Part shown: positions 36,583 through 44,596 of the stretch, piece by piece | How positions within the stretch are numbered: the stretch's first letter is position 1 | Layout: each line of letters opens with the position of its first letter | DNA from: Clostridium acetobutylicum ATCC 824 | GTDB taxonomy: Bacteria; Bacillota; Clostridia; Clostridiales; Clostridiaceae | Length of the DNA: 64,000 nt | Assembly: GCF_000008765.1 (NCBI RefSeq) | Contig: NC_003030.1 | Span: forward strand, 3,568,001-3,632,000 | Reading direction: 5' to 3' | Translations under genes and position numbers: made by a program | The notes under the pieces: generated by a model | Databases searched by the model: none | What the model was told of the DNA's origin: nothing | Seen by the model: the letters and a program-made list of their open reading frames with translations, nothing else

Positions 36583-37050
36583 CTATTTATAGTTTTCTTC
36601 ACTGTTTTTTAATATATTCTTTGCTATCTTTTTCATAAGCCTTAAAAACTCTTCTCTTTCTTCATAAGTGTCTAGTGCTTCTATTACATTTCCAAAAGTT
36701 TCTTCTTCAAATTTAATGTGTTCCTTTTGAGCTTTTTTACCCTTTTCAGTAAGAACTAATCTATATGATCGTCTATCCCTACTACTTATGGATCTAACTA
36801 TGAACCCTTTTTTCTCCAATCTATCAATCATACTTGTAAGTGTACTTTTAGGAAGTCTTAGTACTTCTAAAATATCTTTTATTATAACTTCTTCTTTTTC
36901 AGAAATTATCCTTATTACAGAAATTTCAGTGGTACTAAGCTTCTTAATAGTTGTATATCTCTGCTCTGCATCTTTATGCTTAGATCCAGCAATCATATTG
37001 TGCCATAGTTCATGAAACTCTTTTACTTGCCTTTTGTATTCCTCGTCCAT
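36583..37050 (-). CDS. MarR-family regulator
   Basis: A 155-residue MarR protein with HTH DILEVLRLPKSTLTSMIDRLEKKG and wing SSRDRRSYRLVLTEKG. It sits between the methyltransferase (23 bp upstream) and the flavodoxin gene (35 bp downstream). GAGGTGACA precedes the ATG. The nested palindrome upstream of the operon is its probable site. Confidence 0.94.
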   Translation of the reverse strand: MDEEYKRQVKEFHELWHNMIAGSKHKDAEQRYTTIKKLSTTEISVIRIISEKEEVIIKDILEVLRLPKSTLTSMIDRLEKKGFIVRSISSRDRRSYRLVLTEKGKKAQKEHIKFEEETFGNVIEALDTYEEREEFLRLMKKIAKNILKNSEENYK

Positions 37051-37073
37051 ACTGTTGTCACCTCAGTTTATTA

Positions 37074-37697
37074 TCATCTTATCTTAGCGTTTACTGCAAA
37101 ACTACCATGATTTATGTGAATAAAATTAAAAGGTTCAAACCCGCACTCTTTCATAATATTTTCAATTTCTTTCTTAGAGTATAGTTTATAATCCCCTTTA
37201 TTAGATATTTTACAATATAAATTTAATATTTGTCTATAAATTACTGGTGCTGTCGGATCTCCTATAATCAATGTTCCATCTTTCTTTAGTATTCTTTTCA
37301 TCTCAATTAAAACTTTTTTAGGGTTTGGATAATGATGAAAGGATGCATTACATACAATAACATCAAATGAATTACTCTTCCACGGCATGTTTTCTGAATC
37401 TCCAAGCTTCAGCTCTGCACGACCCTTAAGATTTTTCTTCGCTATTTCGATCATTTTTTCTGATAAATCTAACCCATATAGGCTTAAATTTTCATCTTTA
37501 GCTAGTATTTTTAATACATTCCCAGTACCACAACCAACATCCAATACTGTTTTAGGGTTAGCTCTTAGAATTCTCTTTATAATTTCATCGTACATTGGTG
37601 CTACAAATTTCCCATCATGACTTTCATCATATATATCAGCTGTTTTATTAAAATTTTCCCTTGATTTTTCTTTAAAAATTTCGTTATTGTTTTCCAT
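37074..37697 (-). CDS. Class I SAM-dependent methyltransferase
   Basis: A 207-residue UbiE/Coq5-like methyltransferase with motif I VLDVGCGTGNVLK, acidic post-I GLDLSEKMIEIAKK, and CNASFHHYPNPKKVLIEMKRILKKDG. The start is the ATG at 37697 with GGAGGG upstream. First gene of the methyltransferase-MarR-flavodoxin operon; the target is unknown, and a small molecule rather than a quinone is likely in an anaerobe. Confidence 0.92.
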   Translation of the reverse strand: MENNNEIFKEKSRENFNKTADIYDESHDGKFVAPMYDEIIKRILRANPKTVLDVGCGTGNVLKILAKDENLSLYGLDLSEKMIEIAKKNLKGRAELKLGDSENMPWKSNSFDVIVCNASFHHYPNPKKVLIEMKRILKKDGTLIIGDPTAPVIYRQILNLYCKISNKGDYKLYSKKEIENIMKECGFEPFNFIHINHGSFAVNAKIR

Positions 37698-37718
37698 AAT
37701 AAATCCCTCCAAATAATC

Positions 37719-37759
37719 CGATATAAATATTATACGATATTCGTACTATATTTATATCG
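37719..37759. promoter_or_regulatory. Nested palindromic operator upstream of the methyltransferase operon
   Basis: Outer arms CGATATAAATAT (37719-37730) and ATATTTATATCG (37748-37759) are perfect inverses. Between them lies a second dyad, ACGA-TAT-TCGT. The minus-strand TATAAT (37734-37729) overlaps it. A MarR dimer-of-dimers site is a reasonable reading. Confidence 0.7.
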
Positions 37760-37834
37760 TACTACTTATCCTTTTCTAAATCAAGACCTAAATGTAATAT
37801 TTTACAAAAGTATTACAAATTTTTCTCAGTGCCT

Positions 37835-37934
37835 TAAGAAACCAAGTTCAACTACTAAATTACGCATGTACCATAATGCTTTAATGATAGCATTTTGGTA
37901 CATGTGTAATTTAAGTTTCACTTTTGGTTTCTTA
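37835..37934. repeat. Long imperfect inverted repeat, about 100 bp
   Basis: Outer arms TAAGAAACCAA (37835-37845) and TTGGTTTCTTA (37924-37934) pair perfectly. Inner arms AAATTAC.CATGTACCA..ATGCT and AGCAT...TGGTACATG.GTAATTT pair with few mismatches around an 8-base loop, and the parts between pair partially. It lies in a divergent gap where no terminator is needed. It could be a small MITE-like element, a double operator or a structured leader. Confidence 0.65.
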
Positions 37935-38022
37935 TATATTATACTTAATTTATTACATTTAATAATGGCAATTGGGGCTAGGTTGTGGCGTCCGTGTATT
38001 GCTTAAGATTAGGAGGAATTTT

Positions 38023-39057
38023 ATGTTACGTTTTGATTGTGATTATACTGAGGGGGCTCATCCTAAAATATTAGAAAAGCTTACTATAACAAATTATGAG
38101 CAAACAATAGGCTATGGGGAAGATCAATATTGTAGGGAAGCTGCAAATATAATAAAAAAGAAGTGCCAACGTGAAGACGTCGATGTTCACTTTTTAGTTG
38201 GAGGAACTCAAACGAACCTTACAGTAATTTCAGCTGCCTTGAGACCTCACCAAGGAGCAATTACTGTAGTAACTGGCCATGTTAATACTCATGAAACTGG
38301 TGCTATAGAAGCCACTGGTCACAAGGTGCTTACTGTGGAAGATAATGAAGGTAAGATAACTGCTAAACAAATACAGGATGTTTATGATAGTCATTTTAAT
38401 GATGCATCTCCTGAACATACTGTACAACCTAAGATGGTTTATATTTCAAATCCAACTGAAATAGGAACAATATATTCAAAAGCAGAGCTTACTTCTATAA
38501 GTGAAACCTGCAGAAAAAATAATCTTATACTATACATAGATGGTGCTAGATTAGGTTATGGGCTTTGTGCTGAAAATAATGACTTAGATTTACCAACTAT
38601 AGCTAAGCTTTGTGATGCTTTCTATATTGGAGGTACCAAGGTAGGTGCTTTATTCGGAGAAGCTTTAGTTATATCAAATGAAGCTTTAAAATCTGATTTT
38701 CGTTATTTCATTAAACAAAAAGGTGGTCTATTAGCAAAAGGAAGACTTCTTGGTATACAATTCGCAACTTTATTTGAAGATGACTTATATTTTGAGATAT
38801 CAAGACATGCAGACGAAATGGCAACATTAATAAATGATGCCTGCAATAAAAAGGGATATTCATTTCTATCTCCTTCAACTACTAATCAGCAGTTCCCTGT
38901 ATTACCTGATTCTGTCATTGAAAAGTTAAAACAAGATTATGCCTTTTCTTATTGGGAACGAGTTAATAAAACTCACAGTGCTGTTCGCTTCTGTACAAGT
39001 TGGGCAACTAAAAAAGAATCCGTATTAAAATTAGTAGACGCTATCGAGAAGGCTTAA
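38023..39057 (+). CDS. Threonine-aldolase / beta-eliminating-lyase family PLP enzyme
   Basis: A 344-residue fold-type I PLP enzyme of the low-specificity threonine aldolase family: FLVGGTQTNLTVISAAL near the cofactor phosphate, YISNPTEIGTIYS, the aspartate of LYIDGARLGYGL, and the PLP lysine in YIGGTKVGALFGEAL. Threonine aldolase cleaves threonine to glycine and acetaldehyde; some relatives act on other beta-hydroxy amino acids. I start at ATG 38023 behind TTAGGAGG; a longer frame adds 17 residues without a site. Single gene with terminator; a long inverted repeat lies upstream. Confidence 0.92.
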   Translation: MLRFDCDYTEGAHPKILEKLTITNYEQTIGYGEDQYCREAANIIKKKCQREDVDVHFLVGGTQTNLTVISAALRPHQGAITVVTGHVNTHETGAIEATGHKVLTVEDNEGKITAKQIQDVYDSHFNDASPEHTVQPKMVYISNPTEIGTIYSKAELTSISETCRKNNLILYIDGARLGYGLCAENNDLDLPTIAKLCDAFYIGGTKVGALFGEALVISNEALKSDFRYFIKQKGGLLAKGRLLGIQFATLFEDDLYFEISRHADEMATLINDACNKKGYSFLSPSTTNQQFPVLPDSVIEKLKQDYAFSYWERVNKTHSAVRFCTSWATKKESVLKLVDAIEKA

Positions 39058-39069
39058 AATTTATAAATA

Positions 39070-39106
39070 AAAAATGTGGTGTACCTTATAGTTCACCACA
39101 TTTTTA
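39070..39106. terminator. Bidirectional terminator
   Basis: AAAAATGTGGTG ... CACCACATTTTT between converging genes. Confidence 0.9.
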
Positions 39107-39119
39107 ACTTTACAATATT

Positions 39120-39722
39120 CTAAAATTCTTTTGCCTGCTCTTTTGCCTTTTCAATTGTATTTCTCAAAATTCCTTCTACATCTTCACCTACAACATCCAA
39201 CTTTTCTGCTACTATAGTTGTAAAATCAGTTATACCCAAAAATCCAAATATTGTTCGTAAGTATCTATCTCCCATTTCATACATTTCAAATGGCCCTTCT
39301 GAATATCCACCACCTCTAGAAACTATATGAACTGCTTTTTTCCCCTGACATAGTCCAACTGCTCCTTCTTCTGTATACTTAAAAGTAATACCTGTAACAC
39401 ATATATAATCAATGTACGCCTTTAATATGGCTGGAAAACTTAAATTCCAAAATGGCGCTGCAATTACATATTTATCAGCTTCTGCAAATTGATATGCATA
39501 TTTTAAAACATGATGGTCCTTACCTTCTCCCTGCTTTGGAACATGAAGCTTTATAGCCTCTTCTGTTAAAAAGCTTATTCCTTCTTTATATAAGTCTAGT
39601 GTTATAATTTCATCATTAGGTTTTTGATTTCTGTATTCCTCAATAAAACTGTCAGATATTTTAAATGTCCTAGAAACTCCCTCTGGTTTCGCATTTGCCT
39701 TAATATATAATACCTTACTCAT
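39120..39722 (-). CDS. azoR: FMN-dependent NADH-azoreductase
   Basis: A 200-residue AzoR/AcpD-like flavoprotein: SKVLYIKANAKPEGVSRTF with the FMN phosphate site, APFWNLSFPAILKAYIDYICV at the dimer-flavin contact, and VSRGGGYSEGPFEMYE. AzoR enzymes are NAD(P)H quinone reductases that also reduce azo dyes. I choose the ATG at 39722 with GGGAG upstream; the open frame continues 30 codons further without a site. It probably protects against quinones or electrophiles. Confidence 0.92.
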   Translation of the reverse strand: MSKVLYIKANAKPEGVSRTFKISDSFIEEYRNQKPNDEIITLDLYKEGISFLTEEAIKLHVPKQGEGKDHHVLKYAYQFAEADKYVIAAPFWNLSFPAILKAYIDYICVTGITFKYTEEGAVGLCQGKKAVHIVSRGGGYSEGPFEMYEMGDRYLRTIFGFLGITDFTTIVAEKLDVVGEDVEGILRNTIEKAKEQAKEF

Positions 39723-39888
39723 GCTTTCACTCCCTTGGCTTTTTAATATTATTATAAGTAGATTTACTGCGAAAAATACATCCATAGGTGCTTTCATGCA
39801 AAATTGGCACATTAATAATTACTTATATGGTAATATAAAAAAGACATAGATACTTAAATATTTAACTGCAGATAGAAAAATCATACTT

Positions 39889-39903
39889 TTGAAAACGTTT
39901 AGT
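39889..39903 (+). promoter_or_regulatory. Candidate cre (CcpA) site before GPH transporter
   Basis: TTGAAAACGTTTAGT resembles the cre consensus WTGNAANCGNWNNCA over its first 12 positions, but lacks the closing CA. It lies 27 bp upstream of the transporter start. Weak. Confidence 0.35.
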
Positions 39904-39929
39904 GATGTATATTAAGGAGGACGCTTAAA

Positions 39930-41267
39930 ATGCATAAGATAAAAATCCCACTGGTGGAGAAAATAAGTTATGGCTTAGGTGACACTGCTTCAATTTTGAC
40001 TTTTCAAATGGTTTCAGTTTATATCATGTTCTTTTATACTGATGTTTTTGGACTTTCAACCGCTTCTATTGCTGTATTACTTTTATCTGCAAGAATTATC
40101 GATGCTCTTATAGATCCAATTATAGGAATAATAATAGATAAAACCTCCACAAAATGGGGTAAGTGCCGACCTTATTTTCTATGGTTTTCAGTACCCTATG
40201 GTTTAATTGCAATAGCAACCTTTTTCACTCCACATTTAAGTACAAATGGTAAACTTATTTATGCTTATATTACTTATATATCTTTAAATATAGTTTATTC
40301 TATTATAAATCTTCCTATAACCGCTATACTTCCAAGTCTAACTGATGATTACAAAGAAAGAACTCAAACTACAGCTATACGTATATTTTTAGCCAGCTGT
40401 GGTTCAATAATAGTGAGTACCTTCACACTACCTCTTGTAAGTATTTTGGGTGAAGGCAACAAACAAAAGGGATTCTTTCTCACTATGGTATTGTTTGGAT
40501 TTATAGCAAGCCTTCTATTTGTAAATACCTTTATCCAAACCCATGAAAGAATTTTAGCAAACAAAGGAAATCCAATACCTCTAAAAAAAAGTATTATGAC
40601 TCTCAAAAATCTTCCTTGGTTACTTATTACCTTAGTAAATGTATTTACATATATAGGGCTCAATATTAAAAATTCCAGTATGGTTTATTATTTAAGTTAT
40701 AATATTTCTCGACAAGATTTGATTCAAATATTTATGTTTGTAAGTACTATAGGCGTTCTTCCAGCTATTGCACTTACACCAATTCTTGTAACCAAAATTG
40801 GTAAAAGAAATACATTAATAGTAGGGACTCTTTTTGTCCTTATAAGCTGTTTTTTATTTGCAATATCAAGTAATGTTATTCTACTTTTAATAGCAGATGG
40901 TATTAGCGCCTTAGGAAGCGGATTTTCCAATGCTGTTACCTTTTCAATGCTTCCTGACATAGTTGATTATGGAGAATGGAAAACAGGTGTGCGTGCTCAA
41001 GGACTTCTTTCATCTTCGTCAAGTTTTGGTTCAAAATTTGGTATGGGTGTAGGCTCCGGACTTGCAGCTTTGATTCTCTCACTTGGGCATTATGTTCCAC
41101 ATGCTTCCCAAGCCTATTCAGCAAAATTTGCTATATCCTTTAATTTCATATGGGCTTCCGCAATTACATCTGGAATAATATTATTTGTACTGCCTTTTTA
41201 TAAAATAGACAAGCTATATCCAATGATTCAAGCCTATTTATCTAAAAAAGGAGAGCTTGATCATTAA
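39930..41267 (+). CDS. GPH-family sugar (glycoside/pentoside/hexuronide):cation symporter
   Basis: A 445-residue, 12-helix transporter of the GPH (MelB/XynB-type) family: GLGDTASILTFQMVSVYIMFFYTDVFGL at the start, then DPIIGIIIDKTSTKWGKCRPYFLW, the signature loop between helices 2 and 3, and MLPDIVDYGEWKTGVRAQG in the second half. It imports a glycoside or pentose with Na+ or H+. No glycosidase is next to it; the GH51 enzyme is 15 kb away. AAGGAGG precedes the ATG. Confidence 0.92.
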   Translation: MHKIKIPLVEKISYGLGDTASILTFQMVSVYIMFFYTDVFGLSTASIAVLLLSARIIDALIDPIIGIIIDKTSTKWGKCRPYFLWFSVPYGLIAIATFFTPHLSTNGKLIYAYITYISLNIVYSIINLPITAILPSLTDDYKERTQTTAIRIFLASCGSIIVSTFTLPLVSILGEGNKQKGFFLTMVLFGFIASLLFVNTFIQTHERILANKGNPIPLKKSIMTLKNLPWLLITLVNVFTYIGLNIKNSSMVYYLSYNISRQDLIQIFMFVSTIGVLPAIALTPILVTKIGKRNTLIVGTLFVLISCFLFAISSNVILLLIADGISALGSGFSNAVTFSMLPDIVDYGEWKTGVRAQGLLSSSSSFGSKFGMGVGSGLAALILSLGHYVPHASQAYSAKFAISFNFIWASAITSGIILFVLPFYKIDKLYPMIQAYLSKKGELDH

Positions 41268-41316
41268 TCTAAATTTTTATATATACTATTTACATTTAAT
41301 TGGTTATATAATACAA

Positions 41317-41362
41317 TTCATGTAAGAGGATTAATTTTTTTCCATTGTTATCCTCTTATGCT
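41317..41362 (+). terminator. Terminator-like hairpin after GPH transporter
   Basis: TAAGAGGAT, loop of about 17 bases rich in T, ATCCTCTTA, then TGCTTTTAG. Confidence 0.6.
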
Positions 41363-41384
41363 TTTAGATTAGGGGGGATGTCTT

Positions 41385-41432
41385 ATGAAAAATTTCAAAG
41401 ACAGACAATTTAAAGGGTGGTTTACTACCTAA
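41385..41432 (+). other. 15-codon open frame with strong ribosome binding site
   Basis: AGGGGGG seven bases before ATG opens a frame MKNFKDRQFKGWFTT and stop, 48 bp before the GNAT start. It could be a leader peptide, or a decayed 5' end of a transposase (the F-K-x-x-Q-F spacing recalls the start of IS6-type transposases). Neither is proven. Confidence 0.3.
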
Positions 41433-41480
41433 ACTTTGGTGATAATCCATCTTTATTTATACTGAGAGGTGGAAATTTAA

Positions 41481-41999
41481 ATGACTTTAAGAAATATAGA
41501 TACAGATAGGCTACTTTTGATGCCTGTAACCTTAGAAATAGTTAAATCCTTAATGGTTGGAAGCAATGATGAGCTTTTGAAACTTCAAATTAATCCAAAC
41601 ACAAAATGGCCTACCAAGGATACAAAAGATATTTTACCAATAATAAATAGAACTCTTGAAAAGAACAAAGTACCAAGTGGTTTTGAAACTTGGATGATTA
41701 TAAAAAAAGACAACATGCAAGTGATTGGAGATATTGGTTTTCACAGTGAGCCTAATGAAAAAGGAGAAGTTGAAGTTGGGTATTGCTTAGTAGAAGATGA
41801 AAGAGGTAAGGGTTTTGGTTTTGAAGCGTTAAGCGCTATTATGGATTGGATACACTTTCAAAAGAACGTTTCAATTGTAAAAGCACAATGTTTAATTGAA
41901 AACAAGCCTTCTGCTCGAATACTCCAAAAAGTAGGTATGAAGGAAATCGATAGAGATATGGATTCAATTTACTGGGAGTTTATCAAACCAGTATCATAA
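41481..41999 (+). CDS. GNAT acetyltransferase (RimJ/RimL-like)
   Basis: A 172-residue acetyltransferase with LRNIDTDRLLLMPVTLE at the start and the acetyl-CoA loop EDERGKGFGFEAL, then NKPSARILQKVGMKE. This is the RimJ/RimL-like subtype that acetylates N-termini or small molecules. GAGGTGG precedes the ATG. Single gene followed by a perfect 14-bp hairpin. Confidence 0.92.
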   Translation: MTLRNIDTDRLLLMPVTLEIVKSLMVGSNDELLKLQINPNTKWPTKDTKDILPIINRTLEKNKVPSGFETWMIIKKDNMQVIGDIGFHSEPNEKGEVEVGYCLVEDERGKGFGFEALSAIMDWIHFQKNVSIVKAQCLIENKPSARILQKVGMKEIDRDMDSIYWEFIKPVS

Positions 42000-42012
42000 T
42001 AAAATTTTAAAT

Positions 42013-42049
42013 ATAGCCTTTGCATTAATTTACTCAATGCAAAGGCTAT
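42013..42049 (+). terminator. Hairpin after GNAT gene
   Basis: ATAGCCTTTGCATT, 9-base loop, AATGCAAAGGCTAT; perfect 14-bp stem, tail ATATTAAATT. Confidence 0.8.
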
Positions 42050-42161
42050 AATATTAAATTCATATAACCCTATGGTCAAAACAATCAATTATATAGCTTT
42101 AAGTAGTCATGTAATGGTATACTAAAAGAAAATGTGTTTTATGAACAGAAGGTGTTTATAA

Positions 42162-42869
42162 ATGGGTAATGCTACAATTTTAACAGAACTTGAAAAGGTA
42201 ATCTTAAATAAAATACAAAATTATATTAATAAGAATGAAAAGGTTGGTATAGATATAATAGCAAAGGAATGCTTTGTTTCAAAATCAGCAATTATAAAGT
42301 TATCTAAAAAACTTGGTTATAGTGGCTACAGTGAAATGTATTATACTATTCTTTCAACCGCTAATAATGCACAAAAACTAGATTTCTCTAATAATAGCAT
42401 AAGTGTAAATGATCACTTAAAAGAAAATGTTGATATGCTTGTAGAAATATTGAGGCAATTTAAAGATAAGAAAATCTATTTAGATTCATTAGGTCTTTGT
42501 GATAGTGCCAAAGAATATTACTTGCAAAAATTATTAATATTTGGATTTGATGCAGCCAGCAGTTATCATTATGAGGCATTTAGAAATAATAAATCTGGAC
42601 TTTACTTTTTCTTTTCCTACTCTGGATATCGAGCTGAGATTATTGAAAAAGTTAATGAAGCTATTAGTAATGATTTTACGGTTGTAGCCTTTACTTCTAA
42701 TAAAGAATCACCACTAGCAAAAATTGCACATTCAACAGTAGAAGTCTCTGGAGTGAAATCTGATATGGAACACTACTTACCAAACTTCTTTACCGCTAAT
42801 TTAATAATCTTATTAGAATTAGTATTAGGTGAATACTCCAAAAGATACTTGCACAAAGAAAAAGACTAG
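42162..42869 (+). CDS. RpiR-family regulator of the alpha-glucoside PTS locus
   Basis: A 235-residue RpiR/MurR-type regulator with an N-terminal HTH (VGIDIIAKECFVSKSAIIKLSKKLGYSGYSE) and a C-terminal SIS sugar-phosphate domain (about 95-225; FFFSYSGYRAEIIEKVNEA). It precedes the PTS and 6-phospho-glucosidase genes, with its own terminator in between. Likely inducer is the phosphorylated disaccharide. A double palindrome downstream, before the PTS promoter, is its probable operator. Confidence 0.92.
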   Translation: MGNATILTELEKVILNKIQNYINKNEKVGIDIIAKECFVSKSAIIKLSKKLGYSGYSEMYYTILSTANNAQKLDFSNNSISVNDHLKENVDMLVEILRQFKDKKIYLDSLGLCDSAKEYYLQKLLIFGFDAASSYHYEAFRNNKSGLYFFFSYSGYRAEIIEKVNEAISNDFTVVAFTSNKESPLAKIAHSTVEVSGVKSDMEHYLPNFFTANLIILLELVLGEYSKRYLHKEKD

Positions 42870-42877
42870 ATATATAT

Positions 42878-42916
42878 AAAAATGGGCTAGCAATAGGAAT
42901 TGCTAGCCCATTTTTG
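42878..42916 (+). terminator. Terminator after RpiR gene
   Basis: AAAAATGGGCTAGCAA, 6-base loop, TTGCTAGCCCATTTTT; very stable. Confidence 0.93.
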
Positions 42917-42928
42917 TATTTATAAGGT

Positions 42929-43007
42929 AGTAAACTTTTTTACTTTAAGTAAACATTTTCACAAGCATGAAAACTGTATTGATGCAGAAGATAAACTAGG
43001 TTATATT
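42929..43007 (+). promoter_or_regulatory. PTS operon promoter with overlapping palindromes
   Basis: Two overlapping dyads, AGTAAA-CTTT-TTTACT (42929-42944) and TTTACTT-T-AAGTAAA (42939-42953), lie just upstream of TTGATG (42979-42984), a 17-bp spacer and TATATT (43002-43007). Probable RpiR operator. Confidence 0.7.
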
Positions 43008-43038
43008 GTAGATAAATAAAAAAAGGAGGTATTATCTC

Positions 43039-44595
43039 ATGAAAGAAAAATTGTTATCATTAAGTCAAAAGTTTTCACAAGCTGCAGTACAACCAGTCAT
43101 GTTTTTAACAGTTATGGGAATTGGTCTTGCAGTAGCTGTTATTATGCAACTTAGTTTTATGCCATCATTTATAGTTTTTATAGGTGTACTGCTAAAGAAA
43201 ATGATGGATGCTATGCTTAATAATCTTTCTATTATCTTTTGCGTTGGATTAACAACAGCCTTTGCCAAAAAGAAAAAGGTGGATGCGGCTATCATCGCAT
43301 TAATCGTTTACATTATATTTCTGGCGGGTAATAATGCTTGGCTTACATCACAAAATATGTTAGCCAAATCAGGAGCCATGGGGCTATTTGGAACTGGTCA
43401 AAATACTGTATTAGGATTTCAAGTAATCGATATGAATGTATTCTTAGGTATATTATTAGGATGTATTACTGGATATGTGTTTAACAAATTTTCCGAAATA
43501 GAATTTGGTGATATGTTTAGAATTTATGGCGGATCAAGATTTGTATTTATAGTTATGATTCCTATTACCTTAGTATTAGCAATTCTTCTCAGCTATGTAT
43601 GGCCAGTTATAAATTATGGTATTAATGGTTTATCAGGTTTCATGAAAACAGCAGGTGCTTTAGGTGTATTTGTATATTCATTTGGTAATAGATTTTTAAT
43701 TCCAACGGGATTACATCATTTATTATGGATGCCATTTTGTTTCACAGGAATTGGTGGAAGCTTGAATATTGATGGAAAAACTATACAGGGCGCTGTTAAT
43801 ATTTTTTATTCTGAAATGAGTAATAGTAGCAAGCTTACAGCTATTGATCCATCAATAAGATTTGCAACCTTTGGATTTGCAAAAATTTTTGGAAGCATAG
43901 GTATTGTCCTTGCTATGATAAGAACCGCAAAACCTAAAAATAAAAAAGCCGTAAAAGGATTACTTATACCATCTCTTTTCGTTGCAGTTGTAGCTGGAAT
44001 CACAGAACCCCTTGACTTTTCATTTCTTTTCATATCTCCACTGCTTTGGTTAGTACATGGTATAATCACCGGTTTTTCAGAAATGCTGCTATGGATTTTA
44101 GGTTCAAGAACATATTCAATTTATGGTCTACTAGATACAATAGTTTGCAATTCTGTAATAAGCCCAAAACTCTCTAAAATATATATTTTCTTCGCAGTTG
44201 GTATCATAATGACTGCTGTATGGTATTTTGTCTTTGTTTTCTTAATTAGAAAATTCAATATTAAAACACCTGGCAGAGAAGATTCAGTTAACAGCTCTTC
44301 AAACAAAGAGGTAACTGATGGTTCTTCTAAAAGTGGTAGTAGCGATCAAGATTCTGAACTATTTATTAAAGGATTAGGTGGAGCTGAAAATATCCTAGAG
44401 GTTAATAACTGTTTTACACGTTTAAGGATCGATGTAAAGGATGTCAGCAAGGTAAACAAAGAGATAATAGGAAAAGCTCAACAAAAGGGTATTGTTGTTA
44501 AAGGTAATAATGTACAGATTATTATTGGAATGACTGTAGAAAATTCAAAGGAAAATCTAGTTAACTTATTAGATAAAATGAAAGGGGTAATGTAA
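43039..44595 (+). CDS. PTS alpha-glucoside-type EIICB component
   Basis: A 518-residue permease of the glucose/maltose PTS family (MalX, GlvC-like). The EIIC domain (about 10-405) has about ten helices with FLIPTGLHHLLWMPFCF and GITEPLDFSFLF, the sugar-binding GITEPxEF loop. After a Ser/Gly linker (about 415-440) comes EIIB, with the phosphorylated Cys in EVNNCFTRLRIDV. EIIA is supplied by a separate gene two positions downstream. AGGAGG precedes the ATG. Substrate inferred as maltose-like disaccharides from the adjacent GH4 gene. Confidence 0.94.
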   Translation: MKEKLLSLSQKFSQAAVQPVMFLTVMGIGLAVAVIMQLSFMPSFIVFIGVLLKKMMDAMLNNLSIIFCVGLTTAFAKKKKVDAAIIALIVYIIFLAGNNAWLTSQNMLAKSGAMGLFGTGQNTVLGFQVIDMNVFLGILLGCITGYVFNKFSEIEFGDMFRIYGGSRFVFIVMIPITLVLAILLSYVWPVINYGINGLSGFMKTAGALGVFVYSFGNRFLIPTGLHHLLWMPFCFTGIGGSLNIDGKTIQGAVNIFYSEMSNSSKLTAIDPSIRFATFGFAKIFGSIGIVLAMIRTAKPKNKKAVKGLLIPSLFVAVVAGITEPLDFSFLFISPLLWLVHGIITGFSEMLLWILGSRTYSIYGLLDTIVCNSVISPKLSKIYIFFAVGIIMTAVWYFVFVFLIRKFNIKTPGREDSVNSSSNKEVTDGSSKSGSSDQDSELFIKGLGGAENILEVNNCFTRLRIDVKDVSKVNKEIIGKAQQKGIVVKGNNVQIIIGMTVENSKENLVNLLDKMKGVM

Positions 44596-44596
44596 A

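Noticed and set aside
39889-39903. cre site as a firm call
   Set aside because: The right half lacks the conserved CA and the site is single, so I keep it only as a weak candidate.
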